A stretch of DNA of 64,000 bases, from NCBI RefSeq assembly GCF_000828635.1, contig NZ_AP012547.1, positions 1,178,001-1,242,000 of the forward strand. The letters run 5' to 3'. Positions 25,737-35,056 of the stretch are shown here, in pieces. The notes beneath the pieces are model-generated. The model saw only the letters and a list, made by a program, of their open reading frames with translations. It had not been told where the DNA came from and did no database searches. Source of the DNA: Sulfuritalea hydrogenivorans sk43H (GTDB taxonomy: Bacteria; Pseudomonadota; Gammaproteobacteria; Burkholderiales; Rhodocyclaceae). The translations under genes were made by a program, and so were the position numbers. Position 1 is the stretch's first letter, and each line of letters opens with the position of its first letter.

Positions 25737-28082
25737 TCAGCCGGTGCACGTACTCTTGACGGTCAAGGTGCGGGCCATCCCGCTGCCGGGTGTCAGGCAG
25801 GCCGACTGGATGGTCTGCTGGCGCAGGGCGACGAGCTCATGCCTTTCTGTGCTGCCGAATCGTCCCCACTTGTTTTTCGTGACAAATTCGCGCTTGATTC
25901 CAAAGTTCAGCCCCGGTACCAGCCAGAACCTTACTTCGAGTCGTGCGCTAACAGATGTGTTCCAGCCTTCGCCTTCGATCCGGAAGGTATCGAAGGTCCC
26001 TGCCGGAACCGTGATGGTTTCCCGCTTGACGATCTGCAGATCGTAATAGGCGTTTGTCGTCTGGCCATTCTGGGTGCGGCGGAAAGTTGCCGTCCACTTT
26101 TTGCCGATCTGGAATTCTGCCGGGGTGAATTGCACCGGGCTGTCGAACTCGATCGGTCCGGACTTGATGCTGTTGCCCATCAGGTCGGAGATGATGGTGC
26201 CGTTGTTGAGTTCGACCCGGTCCTCGTCGTAGTCAACTTTGGTCACGCGCGCCGTGTAAGTACGTTCCTCGACGCCGGTCAGGATGTCCGTTTGCCGGAC
26301 CGTCGCAAAATCCCCGATCGTATAGATCCGGCCCAGCGGATAACGCCCGGCGGAGAAGGGATTGTCTGACGGCGGAATCAGCAGCGGCACCGGCAGGCCG
26401 GCGCGGATGTCGATCATGGGTGCGCCGGCGGGTGCTGCCGCGACTGGTTTGGGTGTCGGGCTTGGTGCCGCGGATGTTGTCGGAACGGGCTTCGCCGCCG
26501 CAGCCTGCGCTAGCTTTTCCTGCTCGATCCGCTTCCGTTCCGCGGCGAGGCGTTGCTCCTCTTCCTGCTTCCTGCGTTCCTCGGCAAGGCGTTCGGCTTC
26601 GGCGATGCGCTGGCGCTCGCGATCCAGACGTTCCTGCTCCTGGCGGCGCTTGAGTTCGGCGGCCTGCTGCTCTTCCTGGCGGCGGCGCTGTTCCTGAAGC
26701 TGTTGCTCCTCGAACTGCCTGCGTTCGGCGACAAGGCGCTTTTCCTCGGCGACACGAATCCGTTCGCGTTCGATGCGTTCCTGCGCCGCCAACTGGCGCT
26801 GCTCCTCCTGCTTCTTGCGTTCCGCCGCCTGGCGCTCGGCCTCGGCGATGCGCTGGCGTTCGCGATCGAGGCGTTCCTGCTCTTCGCGACGCTTGAGTTC
26901 GATGCGCTGCTGTTCTTCCTGGCGTCGTCGCTGCTCCTGCAACTGCTGCTCTTCGAGCTGCTTGCGTTCGGCAGCCAGGCGCTGCGCTTCGGCGATCCGG
27001 ATCTTTTCGCGCTCGATGCGTTCCTGTTCGAGCCGCTTCTGTTCTTCCTGCTTCCTTTTCTCTTCCTCCTGCCGCTTTTCGGCGGCAAGCTTGTCGGCCT
27101 TGGCCGTATCCTGCTGTTGCTGTTCGACGCGCTGCTTTTCGACATCGGCGAGCAGGCGCGTCAGCCGCATCTGGGCGATTTCGGCGAAGCGGCCATTGGG
27201 GAAGGTGCGCAGGTAGCCAACCCAGTCGTCGATCTTTTTCGAGGACTTGATGCGTGCCCATTCGGTGACGTCGGCCTCGATCAGCTTCTCCATCTCGGCT
27301 TCGGAGAGTTTCTTCTGCCCTTCGTTGAAGATGAAGACGTCGCTTTCGAGCGAGGTGGTCTCCCAGGGAATCTGTTCGCCATGCGAGGCCAGGCGCACAT
27401 TGAGCCGCACGCGCTTCAGGGCATCTTCGATGCGGGTGTTGTGCTTGGACAGTTCGCGCACCAGGTTCTCGGTGTAGAGGCCGTTCTGGCCGTCGCCGTC
27501 CGAGGCCACGTTGCCGGGCGAAGTGGCGTAGGCAAGCAGGCTGCCGACCGGCGCGTCGAACTGCGACAGCCCCTTCTGTTCGGGTCGGTAGGCGCTGCCG
27601 AAGGGATTGTTGCGGCAGGCGTCGAGGATGATGATGAAAGTCTTGTCCTTCGCCGCGCTGAACTGTCCGAGCAGAAGGTTCAGATCGATGCAGCGCTGCT
27701 TCATGTCTTCCTGCCGCTGCACCACGGCATCGACCGGCAGCAGGTAGTTGCGCCAGTCGAGCTGGGCGCCGTGGCCAGCGTAATAGAACACCACCAGCTT
27801 CGTCTCCGACCGTTTGGCCGCCGCGCCGAATTTTTCGATGGCGGCCATCATGTCGGCGCGCTTGGCGTTCAGGTGGGAATCGACGGTGAAGCCGGCCTGG
27901 GTGAACAATCCGCCGACGGCCTTGGCATCGTTGGCCGGATTGACCAGCGGTGCATCGTGGTAGGCGCTGTTGCCGATGATCAATGCCAGCCGCGAAGGGT
28001 CGGGAGCCGCCCATGCGCGCCTGAAGGACAAGGCCGGAGGAATCGCGACGAGGGTCTTGATGAAAGTACGACGCGTGGTCAT
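25737..28082 (-). CDS. Caspase-fold (peptidase C14) protein with Tat-like signal and long coiled coil
   Basis: The 781-residue protein begins with a twin-arginine signal, TRRTFIK at 3-9, with a hydrophobic run and AWA cleavage site near 25. Residues 30-250 form a caspase p20-like domain with the dyad His104 (YYAGHGAQ) and Cys156 (LDACRNNP). Residues about 300-545 are a highly charged Glu/Arg/Gln coiled coil holding two 82-residue repeats. Residues about 570-781 form a separate, probably beta-rich domain. Metacaspase-like enzymes usually cut after Arg or Lys; target and role here are unknown. It lies between mltD and gloB, neighbours in E. coli, so it looks inserted into an old gene cluster. 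Confidence 0.88.
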   Translation of the reverse strand: MTTRRTFIKTLVAIPPALSFRRAWAAPDPSRLALIIGNSAYHDAPLVNPANDAKAVGGLFTQAGFTVDSHLNAKRADMMAAIEKFGAAAKRSETKLVVFYYAGHGAQLDWRNYLLPVDAVVQRQEDMKQRCIDLNLLLGQFSAAKDKTFIIILDACRNNPFGSAYRPEQKGLSQFDAPVGSLLAYATSPGNVASDGDGQNGLYTENLVRELSKHNTRIEDALKRVRLNVRLASHGEQIPWETTSLESDVFIFNEGQKKLSEAEMEKLIEADVTEWARIKSSKKIDDWVGYLRTFPNGRFAEIAQMRLTRLLADVEKQRVEQQQQDTAKADKLAAEKRQEEEKRKQEEQKRLEQERIEREKIRIAEAQRLAAERKQLEEQQLQEQRRRQEEQQRIELKRREEQERLDRERQRIAEAERQAAERKKQEEQRQLAAQERIERERIRVAEEKRLVAERRQFEEQQLQEQRRRQEEQQAAELKRRQEQERLDRERQRIAEAERLAEERRKQEEEQRLAAERKRIEQEKLAQAAAAKPVPTTSAAPSPTPKPVAAAPAGAPMIDIRAGLPVPLLIPPSDNPFSAGRYPLGRIYTIGDFATVRQTDILTGVEERTYTARVTKVDYDEDRVELNNGTIISDLMGNSIKSGPIEFDSPVQFTPAEFQIGKKWTATFRRTQNGQTTNAYYDLQIVKRETITVPAGTFDTFRIEGEGWNTSVSARLEVRFWLVPGLNFGIKREFVTKNKWGRFGSTERHELVALRQQTIQSACLTPGSGMARTLTVKSTCTG
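26517..27008 (-). repeat. Two tandem 246-base repeats coding for coiled coil
   Basis: Inside the caspase-fold gene. Copy one starts with KIRIAEAQRLAAERK and copy two with RIRVAEEKRLVAERR, each 82 codons long. Both contain the block EEQQLQEQRRRQEEQQ followed later by QERLDRERQRIAEAERL-like sequence. The high identity suggests a recent in-frame duplication. Confidence 0.75.
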
Positions 28083-28099
28083 GGCGGGATTATTTCACC

Positions 28100-28879
28100 T
28101 CAGAAACGATTTTTCCACTCGCGAATCGCGGCAAAGGTTTCCACCGCGTCAGCCGGAACATGCCCAAGGCGGCTGGCGGCGGCGGACCGCACCGCGGGTG
28201 CGTCCCAGCGCAGGAAGGGATTGGTTTCCAGTTCCGTCCCGATGGTGGTCGGAATCGTGGACCGTCCCGCTGCGCGGTCCCGGGCGACGCTTTCGCTGCG
28301 GCGCTGCACGGCGATGCTGCCCGGTTCGACGGCGATCGCGAAACGCAGGTTGCTCTGGGTGTACTCGTGGGCGCAATACACAAGAGTCGGCGCTGGCAAC
28401 ACGGCGAGTCTGGCCAGAGACTGGTGCATCTGCGCCGGCGTGCCCTCGAACAGGCGGCCGCAACCGGCGCCGAACAGCGTGTCGCCGCAGAAGATCGCGC
28501 CGTTGTCATCGAGACTTGGGCCATAATAAGCAATGTGGCCGCGGGTATGACCGGGGACGTCGATGATCTCGAGTTCGAGGGCGAGTTCGGACACTTCGAT
28601 GCGCTCGCCGCCGGCCAGCGGATGGCTCACGCCGGGAATGTTTTCCAGGCTCGGGCCATAGACGGGGACGGGGAAGCGGGCGAGGAGTTCCGCCAGGCCG
28701 CCGACGTGGTCGCCGTGATGATGGGTCGCGAGGATGGCGCAGAGGCGGTCGCCGCTTTGTTCCAGGTGGCGCAGCACGGGTGCGGCATCGCCCGGGTCGA
28801 CCACCGCGACGCAGCCCCGGTCGCGCAGCAGCCAGATGTAGTTGTCGTCGAAAGCGTGCAGGCCGAGTATCTCAGTCAT
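28100..28879 (-). CDS. gloB: Hydroxyacylglutathione hydrolase (glyoxalase II)
   Basis: The 259-residue protein is a metallo-beta-lactamase-fold hydrolase of standard glyoxalase II length. The metal motif THHHGDH is at 52-58, with later metal residues in GHTRGHIAYY and FCGDTLFGAGCGR; VYCAHEYTQSNLRFA is the glutathione-binding region. It hydrolyses S-lactoylglutathione to lactate and glutathione in the cytoplasm. It is divergent from the methyltransferase gene, 27 bases away, as in the E. coli gloB/yafS arrangement. A copy of the short dispersed repeat falls in its coding region near 28383. Confidence 0.95.
   Translation of the reverse strand: MTEILGLHAFDDNYIWLLRDRGCVAVVDPGDAAPVLRHLEQSGDRLCAILATHHHGDHVGGLAELLARFPVPVYGPSLENIPGVSHPLAGGERIEVSELALELEIIDVPGHTRGHIAYYGPSLDDNGAIFCGDTLFGAGCGRLFEGTPAQMHQSLARLAVLPAPTLVYCAHEYTQSNLRFAIAVEPGSIAVQRRSESVARDRAAGRSTIPTTIGTELETNPFLRWDAPAVRSAAASRLGHVPADAVETFAAIREWKNRF
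28383..28407 (+). repeat. Short dispersed repeat, copy 4 (inside gloB)
   Basis: AGAGTCGGCGCTGGCAACAC then GGCGA; on the coding strand it encodes LAVLPAPTL. The same peptide pattern, LAVAPAPTL, is produced by the copy inside trhP. Confidence 0.45.
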
Positions 28880-28906
28880 TCGGGAATTTTCTCCAAACGG
28901 GGCGCA

Positions 28907-29629
28907 ATGTCAATTCAGGGATTCGAAGACTGGCTCAAAACGCCAGCCGGCCAGTATGTGCTCAACTGGGAACAGAAGCAGCACGACTTGCTGGTCGCCG
29001 ACATTTTCGGCTTCAACGCGGTGCAGCTTTCCCTGCCCAGCCACGATTTCCTGCGCGCCAACCGCATGCCGCTGCGTTTTCGCTGCGATGACGGGCGTTA
29101 CGACGGCTTTTCGGAGGTGCGCTCCGATCTGCATTATCTGCCCTTTGCCGCCAACAGCATCGATCTGGTGGTGATGCCGCATACCCTGGAGTTCGACGCC
29201 AATCCGCACCAGGTGCTGCGCGAGGTCGAGCGCATCCTGGTGCCCGAGGGCCATGTGATCGTCACCGGCTTCAACCCCTTTAGCCTGTGGGGCGCCAAGC
29301 GCAAGCTGTCGCGGCGGCAGGCGCTGCCGCCCTGGCGCGGCGCCTACCTTTCGGTGCCGCGCCTGAAGGACTGGTTTTCGCTGCTCGGCTTCGAGATGCA
29401 GGCGGGCGCCTTCGGTTGCTACGCCCCCGCGGTGACGCAGGAAAAGTGGCTGCGCCGCTTCCAGTTCATGGATGCGGCCGGCGACCGCTGGTGGCCGATC
29501 GCCGGCGCCGTGTATATCGTGCAGGCCATCAAGCGCCAGCACGGCATGCGCCTGATTACCCCGACCTGGAGCGATCGCATGGCGCGCGCCAAGGCGCTGG
29601 TCACCGTGACGCAGAAAGTGGATCAATGA
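28907..29629 (+). CDS. SAM-dependent methyltransferase-like protein (YafS-type)
   Basis: The 240-residue protein starts at the ATG at 28907. It resembles class I methyltransferases, though the glycine-rich motif I is weak. [20 protein letters not shown] is the motif II/III region with the typical methyltransferase-11 look, followed by [21 protein letters not shown]. Its place between gloB and rnhA matches E. coli yafS. The substrate is unknown. Its stop overlaps the rnhA start as ATGA, so expression is coupled. Confidence 0.87.
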   Translation: MSIQGFEDWLKTPAGQYVLNWEQKQHDLLVADIFGFNAVQLSLPSHDFLRANRMPLRFRCDDGRYDGFSEVRSDLHYLPFAANSIDLVVMPHTLEFDANPHQVLREVERILVPEGHVIVTGFNPFSLWGAKRKLSRRQALPPWRGAYLSVPRLKDWFSLLGFEMQAGAFGCYAPAVTQEKWLRRFQFMDAAGDRWWPIAGAVYIVQAIKRQHGMRLITPTWSDRMARAKALVTVTQKVDQ

Positions 29630-30102
29630 TTGAAATTTTCACCGACGGCGCCTGCAGCGGCAATCCCGGCCCCGGCGGCTGGGGCGCGATCCTGCGCAAG
29701 GGCGCGATCGAAAAGGAACTGTTCGGCGGTGAGGCGCTGACCACCAACAACCGCATGGAAATGATGGCGGTGATCGAGGCGCTGCGTGCCTTGAAAGGGC
29801 CGGTCGAAGCCAAGGTGCACACCGATTCTCAGTACGTGCAGAAGGGCATCAGCGAATGGATCCACGGCTGGAAGCGGCGCGGCTGGAAGACCGCCGGCAA
29901 GGAGCCGGTCAAGAACGAGGATCTGTGGCGCGAGCTGGACCGTCTGGCGGCACAACACAAGATCGAATGGATCTGGGTCAAGGGCCATGCCGGCCACCCG
30001 GAGAACGAACGCGCCGACGTCCTGGCGCGGCGCGGCGTCGAACTTGCCCGCAACGCGGCAGCGCGCCCAACGCCAACCGGCGCGGGGCATGATTTCTACT
30101 GA
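29626..30102 (+). CDS. rnhA: Ribonuclease HI
   Basis: The 158-residue protein has all RNase HI catalytic residues: Asp7 (FTDGAC), Glu45 (NNRMEMMA), Asp67 (HTDSQY) and Asp131 (ERADVLA), with His121/His124 in the flexible loop. The basic handle region [16 protein letters not shown] is present. It degrades RNA in RNA-DNA hybrids. It overlaps the methyltransferase gene and lies 12 bases before dnaQ, the E. coli gene neighbourhood; unlike E. coli, rnhA and dnaQ are here in the same direction. Confidence 0.96.
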   Translation: MIEIFTDGACSGNPGPGGWGAILRKGAIEKELFGGEALTTNNRMEMMAVIEALRALKGPVEAKVHTDSQYVQKGISEWIHGWKRRGWKTAGKEPVKNEDLWRELDRLAAQHKIEWIWVKGHAGHPENERADVLARRGVELARNAAARPTPTGAGHDFY

Positions 30103-30114
30103 AATGGGCTCCAC

Positions 30115-30822
30115 ATGCGCAAAGTGATTCTCGATACCGAAACCACCGGACTCGATTTCCGCACCGGCGATCGCATCGTCGAAATCGGCTGCGTCGAACT
30201 GATGGGGCGGCAGATCACCGGCCAGCGCTATCACGTCTATCTCAATCCGGAACGGCTGGTCGCCGATTCGGAACGCATCCACGGACTCTCCGACGAATTC
30301 CTCGCCGACAAGCCGAAGTTCGCCGAGATCGCCGCCGACTTCATGGCCTTCGTCCGTGGCGCCGAGCTGGTGATCCATAACGCGGCCTTCGACGTCGGCT
30401 TCCTCAACAACGAGTTGGGCCTGTTGCAGCAGGAGAGCATCGAGCAGCTGTGCAGCGAGGTGATCGACACGCTGCGCATGGCGCGCGAGATGCGGCCGGG
30501 CAAGAAGAACAACCTCAACGCCCTGTGTTCGGAATTCGGCGTGGACAATTCCGGTCGCCAGCTGCACGGCGCGCTGCTCGATGCCGAACTGCTGGCCGAG
30601 GTTTACCTGGCGATGACCCGCGGCCAGAATTCCCTGGAGATGAATTTCGACAGTCCGGCCGTCGATTACTCGCTGGGCGGTACCCGTCAGCGTCCGCCGC
30701 TCCTGGTGTTGCCCGCCAGCGCAGCCGAACTCGCCGACCACGACCGGGTGCTGGCCGAAATCGCCAAGGAGAGCAAGGGAAAGTGTCTCTGGCGCGACCT
30801 CGAGAGCGCCGGGCAGGCTTGA
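30115..30822 (+). CDS. dnaQ: DNA polymerase III epsilon subunit (3'-5' proofreading exonuclease)
   Basis: The 235-residue protein shows the DEDDh exonuclease motifs: Asp7/Glu9 (LDTETTG), Asp93 (NAAFDVGFLN), and His151/Asp156 (LHGALLDAELLA). The length matches DnaQ, and the C-terminal tail that binds the polymerase alpha subunit is present. It proofreads during replication. It follows rnhA by 12 bases on the same strand. A hairpin-forming sequence lies just after its stop. Confidence 0.95.
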   Translation: MRKVILDTETTGLDFRTGDRIVEIGCVELMGRQITGQRYHVYLNPERLVADSERIHGLSDEFLADKPKFAEIAADFMAFVRGAELVIHNAAFDVGFLNNELGLLQQESIEQLCSEVIDTLRMAREMRPGKKNNLNALCSEFGVDNSGRQLHGALLDAELLAEVYLAMTRGQNSLEMNFDSPAVDYSLGGTRQRPPLLVLPASAAELADHDRVLAEIAKESKGKCLWRDLESAGQA

Positions 30823-30828
30823 GTCGCT

Positions 30829-30849
30829 GCCGGGGTTTGCAAACCGGGC
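30829..30849 (+). terminator. Possible hairpin after dnaQ
   Basis: GCCGGGGTTTG and CAAACCGGGC pair almost completely around a TGCA centre, seven bases after the dnaQ stop. Only two Ts follow directly and the loop is very tight, so it may be a palindrome, not a true terminator. Confidence 0.35.
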
Positions 30850-30850
30850 C

Positions 30851-30958
30851 TTATTCCGATTCGGATTGGAAACGAGTCGCGAAGACAAGTCGTAGACAGT
30901 GCTGTAGCACGGCAAGGCGCAGTCGACAAGGTATCGGTTCCAATGCGAATTGGAATTA
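30851..30958. mobile_element. MITE-like element with 21-base inverted ends
   Basis: The left end ATTCCGATTCGGATTGGAA plus ACGA and the right end (read inverted) ATTCCAATTCGCATTGGAA plus CCGA agree at about 18 of 21 positions. TA (or TTA) flanks both sides, as expected for target duplication by Tc1/mariner/IS630-type transposition. The roughly 65-base core has no coding capacity. The right edge supplies the TAA stop of the gene at 30956-31636. Confidence 0.55.
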
Positions 30959-31636
30959 CGAGGCGGGCTTGGCGGCGGCCTTCTTGCCATCCGCGGGAGC
31001 TTCCGCCTTGCCCGAAGTGGTTCCCTCGACGGCAACGCCCGGAATCTTGTTGAGTTCTTCCGCAAATTCGCCAAGGCTCAATTTGCGGGACGCAGCGGCT
31101 GATGGGGTCGCCGATGGAGCGGGCTGTGCCGATCCTTTGGCCGCGGGCTCCGCCTGCGCGGTATTGGTCGCCGGTGCAGAAGATTCAGTTTTGGCCGGAT
31201 CGGGCGGTGGCGGTTCCGGAGGGCGCCTGGCTTCCAGCAGCTGGCGATCCGACGCCGCAAAGCGCTCGGGACGCCTCAAGCCGGCGGCAAGGCAATCGTC
31301 GAGTCCGTCGATGACCTCACAACGCTGCTCCGCAATCATCCGCGCATAGGCGGCGCGCACCTCATTGTGCTGCTTCTCGACCATCTTGCTTTCTTCTCTC
31401 TGCTTGGCGATGGTGTTTTGCAACAGGGAAATTTCCGCCTGGCTGTGGGAATTTCCCGTGATCATCATGGCGACCACGCCAAGCAGGGAGCCGCCCGCCG
31501 CGGCGGCGGCGAGCCAGAGGGCCAGGGTTTTTCTTTGTACTGAAATCGGGCCGGCGGGAGCGTGCTCGCCGAGGACTTCGTTGGCGAGTTCGCTGACGTC
31601 GCCGCCGTGGGAAACTGAATGATCCGGTTTGTTCAT
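30956..31636 (-). CDS. Single-pass membrane protein of unknown function, Pro/Ala-rich
   Basis: The 226-residue protein starts at the ATG at 31636; a longer frame to 31744 runs into the neighbouring gene. One membrane helix lies at about 39-60 (LALWLAAAAAGGSLLGVVAM). A charged helical stretch follows (about 68-110), then a low-complexity Pro/Ala/Ser/Glu tail. Two Cys residues lie near 105-115. The topology suggests a cytoplasmic N-terminus and an exported tail. Its stop lies in the inverted end of the MITE-like element, so insertion may have changed its C-terminus. Function not recognised. Confidence 0.65.
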   Translation of the reverse strand: MNKPDHSVSHGGDVSELANEVLGEHAPAGPISVQRKTLALWLAAAAAGGSLLGVVAMMITGNSHSQAEISLLQNTIAKQREESKMVEKQHNEVRAAYARMIAEQRCEVIDGLDDCLAAGLRRPERFAASDRQLLEARRPPEPPPPDPAKTESSAPATNTAQAEPAAKGSAQPAPSATPSAAASRKLSLGEFAEELNKIPGVAVEGTTSGKAEAPADGKKAAAKPAS

Positions 31637-31676
31637 GCTGGACAACTCTGGTTTGCTGGAAGCCTGTCGCGGCGAG

Positions 31677-32165
31677 TCAATTGGTGTCGGTCGGCACTCG
31701 CGGCGGAGCAGTGTCGTCGGCGAGTCTTTCGCGCACCCAGGCATCGGCCTCCGCCTCGGTCTCGTAGGCGGCGAACCTCCTTCCCGCGGCGGCGTATGTC
31801 GCGGCGAACATGGGCAGCATCAGAGAGCGGCCCTCGACCTCCGGAGCCACGACAAAGGCGACGGCGCTCGCGCCGCGTCCGGCCCGGTTGTTGGCGCGCA
31901 GAAACTCGCCGAAGGCATCCAGCACTTCTTGCGAAACCACGACGCTACGGCGCATCACGATGATGTTGGCGAATGGGCCATTCACCGGCATTTCGTCGAA
32001 CAGGCTATTCCACGTGGCGCCGAGTGCGATGACGACTTCCTTGTTGAAGGGGCCGGTTGCGTCCAGACGCATCACATTGCCTTCAGACCAGATTTCAACC
32101 TGGCCGTGAGGACGGAACGGCCCCGTGGCGAACTGGTCGGTGTTCCTTCTGAAATCTTGTTCCAT
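31677..32165 (-). CDS. Protein of unknown function, possible STAS-like fold
   Basis: About 162 residues from the ATG at 32165. It alternates beta strands and helices, for example VVIALGATWNSLFDEM, FANIIVMRRSVVVSQEVLDAF and a C-terminal EAEADAWVRERL helix, as in SpoIIAA-like/STAS proteins; the match is by pattern only. No signal peptide or catalytic motif is visible. It lies 40 bases upstream of the single-pass membrane protein gene on the same strand, so they may function together. Confidence 0.65.
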   Translation of the reverse strand: MEQDFRRNTDQFATGPFRPHGQVEIWSEGNVMRLDATGPFNKEVVIALGATWNSLFDEMPVNGPFANIIVMRRSVVVSQEVLDAFGEFLRANNRAGRGASAVAFVVAPEVEGRSLMLPMFAATYAAAGRRFAAYETEAEADAWVRERLADDTAPPRVPTDTN

Positions 32166-32285
32166 GTCATCCACGCAGCATCGATCGGATATACGACGGG
32201 GCAACAGCCCAGGGACCGGGGACCGCACCAGGCCCCCGGCATGCTGCAAGGATACTACTTTCGTCCTAACGGGTGGGGCTGTCAG

Positions 32286-33725
<1,440 letters not shown>

Positions 33726-33771
33726 GTTGTTCCTTAACGTCAAACTCCTTGTCGGAGCTACTTGTGGGGCC

Positions 33772-33791
33772 GACGCGCGTAGCGCGCCGAT
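33772..33791. repeat. Short GC-rich palindrome
   Basis: GACGCGCGTAGCGCGCCGAT closely matches the palindrome at 15865-15884; both are intergenic. Confidence 0.35.
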
Positions 33792-33797
33792 CGGTAA

Positions 33798-33813
33798 CCC
33801 CCCGCGAGGGGGG
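33798..33813 (-). terminator. GC-rich hairpin between QOR and ALDH genes
   Basis: CCCCCC-GCGA-GGGGGG forms a six-base-pair stem with a four-base loop in the 160-base gap downstream of the quinone oxidoreductase gene. There is no clear U-run, so termination is only possible. Confidence 0.3.
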
Positions 33814-33840
33814 GGAAGGGGGGCGGGCGAATATATTGCT

Positions 33841-33888
33841 TTTCGCGTGTTTCAACTTCTGCAGTGGCGCTTGGAACGATGAGCGTTA
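33841..33888. repeat. 3'-end dispersed repeat, copy 1
   Basis: TTTCGCGTGTTTCA, a variable middle with TGGCGCT, and ATGAGCGTTA match 61143-61191 at about four fifths of positions. The stop codon of the quinone oxidoreductase gene lies inside the final block, as does that of the GcvR-like gene in the other copy. Confidence 0.55.
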
Positions 33889-34866
33889 ATCGTTGGGCAG
33901 TACCACGATTTTGCCCTTGACCTGGCGGTTGGCGATGCTCGCGATGGCATCCTTCGCGGCGGAAAGCGGAAAACGCTCACTGACGACGGGGCGAATCCTG
34001 CCGGTGGCGAACCACTCGTGGAGCTGGTGCAGGTTGGCCAGATGGCCCGTCGGATCATGCTTGGTCGAATCGCCCCAGTACACGCCGATCAGCGAACGTT
34101 CCTTGAGCAGCGCCAGGTTGAGCGGAATCTTCGGGATCTCGCCGGCGGCGAAGCCGATGATCAGCAGCCGTCCGCGCCAGGCCAGGGCACGTACGGCTGG
34201 CTCGGTGTAGGGGCCGCCGACCGGGTCGTACACGACGTCGGCGCCCTTGCCGCCGGTGAGTTCGTTGATGCGGTCCTTGAGGTTTTCGGTGCTGTAATTC
34301 ACCGTCTCGTCAGCGCCGACTTTCCGGCACAACGCCAGCTTGTCGTCGCTGGAAGCCGCCGCGATCACGCGTGCGCCCATGGCCTTGCCGATCTCGATCG
34401 CCGAGATGCCGACGCCGCCGGCGGCGCCGAGTACCACCAGGGTTTCGCCGGCCTTCAGGTGGCCGCAGTCCTTGAGGCCGTGCAGCGAAGTGCAGTAGGT
34501 CAGCACCAGCGCCGCGCCGGTTTCGAAATCCATTCCCGTCGGCAGCGGCATCGCCTTTGCCGACTCGACTATGCATTCCTCGGCGAAGCCGCCGGTACTG
34601 GTCAGCGCGATGACACGGTCGCCGGCCTTATAGTGCTTCACCTCGGCACCTACGGTTTTGACGATGCCGGAAATCTCGGCGCCCGGCGTGAAGGGCAATG
34701 GCGGCTTGACCTGGTAGAGGCCCTGCACCATCAGCGCATCGGGGAAGTTCACCGCCGCGGCTTTGACTTCGACCAGCAGTTGTTTGGGTCCCGGCACCGG
34801 GGAGGGGATGTCCTTGACGACGAGGTTGTCGATCGGACCGTAGGCTTCGCAGAGCAGTGCTTTCAT
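33886..34866 (-). CDS. NADPH:quinone oxidoreductase family protein (zinc-independent MDR)
   Basis: The 326-residue protein starts at the ATG at 34866, with AAGGAAAC in front. It is a medium-chain dehydrogenase/reductase of the quinone oxidoreductase type, without the catalytic zinc ligands. VLGAAGGVGISAIEIGKAMG is the nucleotide-binding loop, CRKVGADETVNY the NADPH-specific region, and VYDPVGGPYTEPAVRAL the later family motif. It probably reduces quinones or enoyl/enone compounds. It lies in the leftward row with SDR, TetR and ALDH genes, separated from the SDR gene by a dispersed repeat element. Confidence 0.9.
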   Translation of the reverse strand: MKALLCEAYGPIDNLVVKDIPSPVPGPKQLLVEVKAAAVNFPDALMVQGLYQVKPPLPFTPGAEISGIVKTVGAEVKHYKAGDRVIALTSTGGFAEECIVESAKAMPLPTGMDFETGAALVLTYCTSLHGLKDCGHLKAGETLVVLGAAGGVGISAIEIGKAMGARVIAAASSDDKLALCRKVGADETVNYSTENLKDRINELTGGKGADVVYDPVGGPYTEPAVRALAWRGRLLIIGFAAGEIPKIPLNLALLKERSLIGVYWGDSTKHDPTGHLANLHQLHEWFATGRIRPVVSERFPLSAAKDAIASIANRQVKGKIVVLPND

Positions 34867-34903
34867 TGGGGGTTTCCTTGTTGGTTTAATTTTTGAAATA
34901 GAG

Positions 34904-35053
34904 CAATTGATCCACAGATTTCGCAGATTGCGCAGATGGATCAATGCGGTTGTCGCGTCTCGTCCATCACACGTGGGGTTTGCCGGGAACCATCTCCAAC
35001 CGGATGAATCACCGGCATTTATCTGTGAAAATCTGCGTCATCTGCGGAAAATG
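34904..35053. repeat. Dispersed element with CAGATTT-type inverted ends, copy 2
   Basis: The left end is ATCCACAGATTTCGCAGATT and the right end ATCTGTGAAAATCTGCG followed by CATCTGCGGAAAAT. Size and both ends match copy 1 (8316-8466), while the middle differs. It fills the gap between the SDR and quinone oxidoreductase genes. Confidence 0.65.
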
Positions 35054-35056
35054 GGT

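Noticed and set aside
26553-28526. 657-codon Leu/Phe-rich plus-strand frame resembling a membrane protein
   Set aside because: It is the complement of the Glu/Arg/Gln coiled-coil repeats of the caspase-like gene; the hydrophobic look is an artefact of reading those codons backwards.
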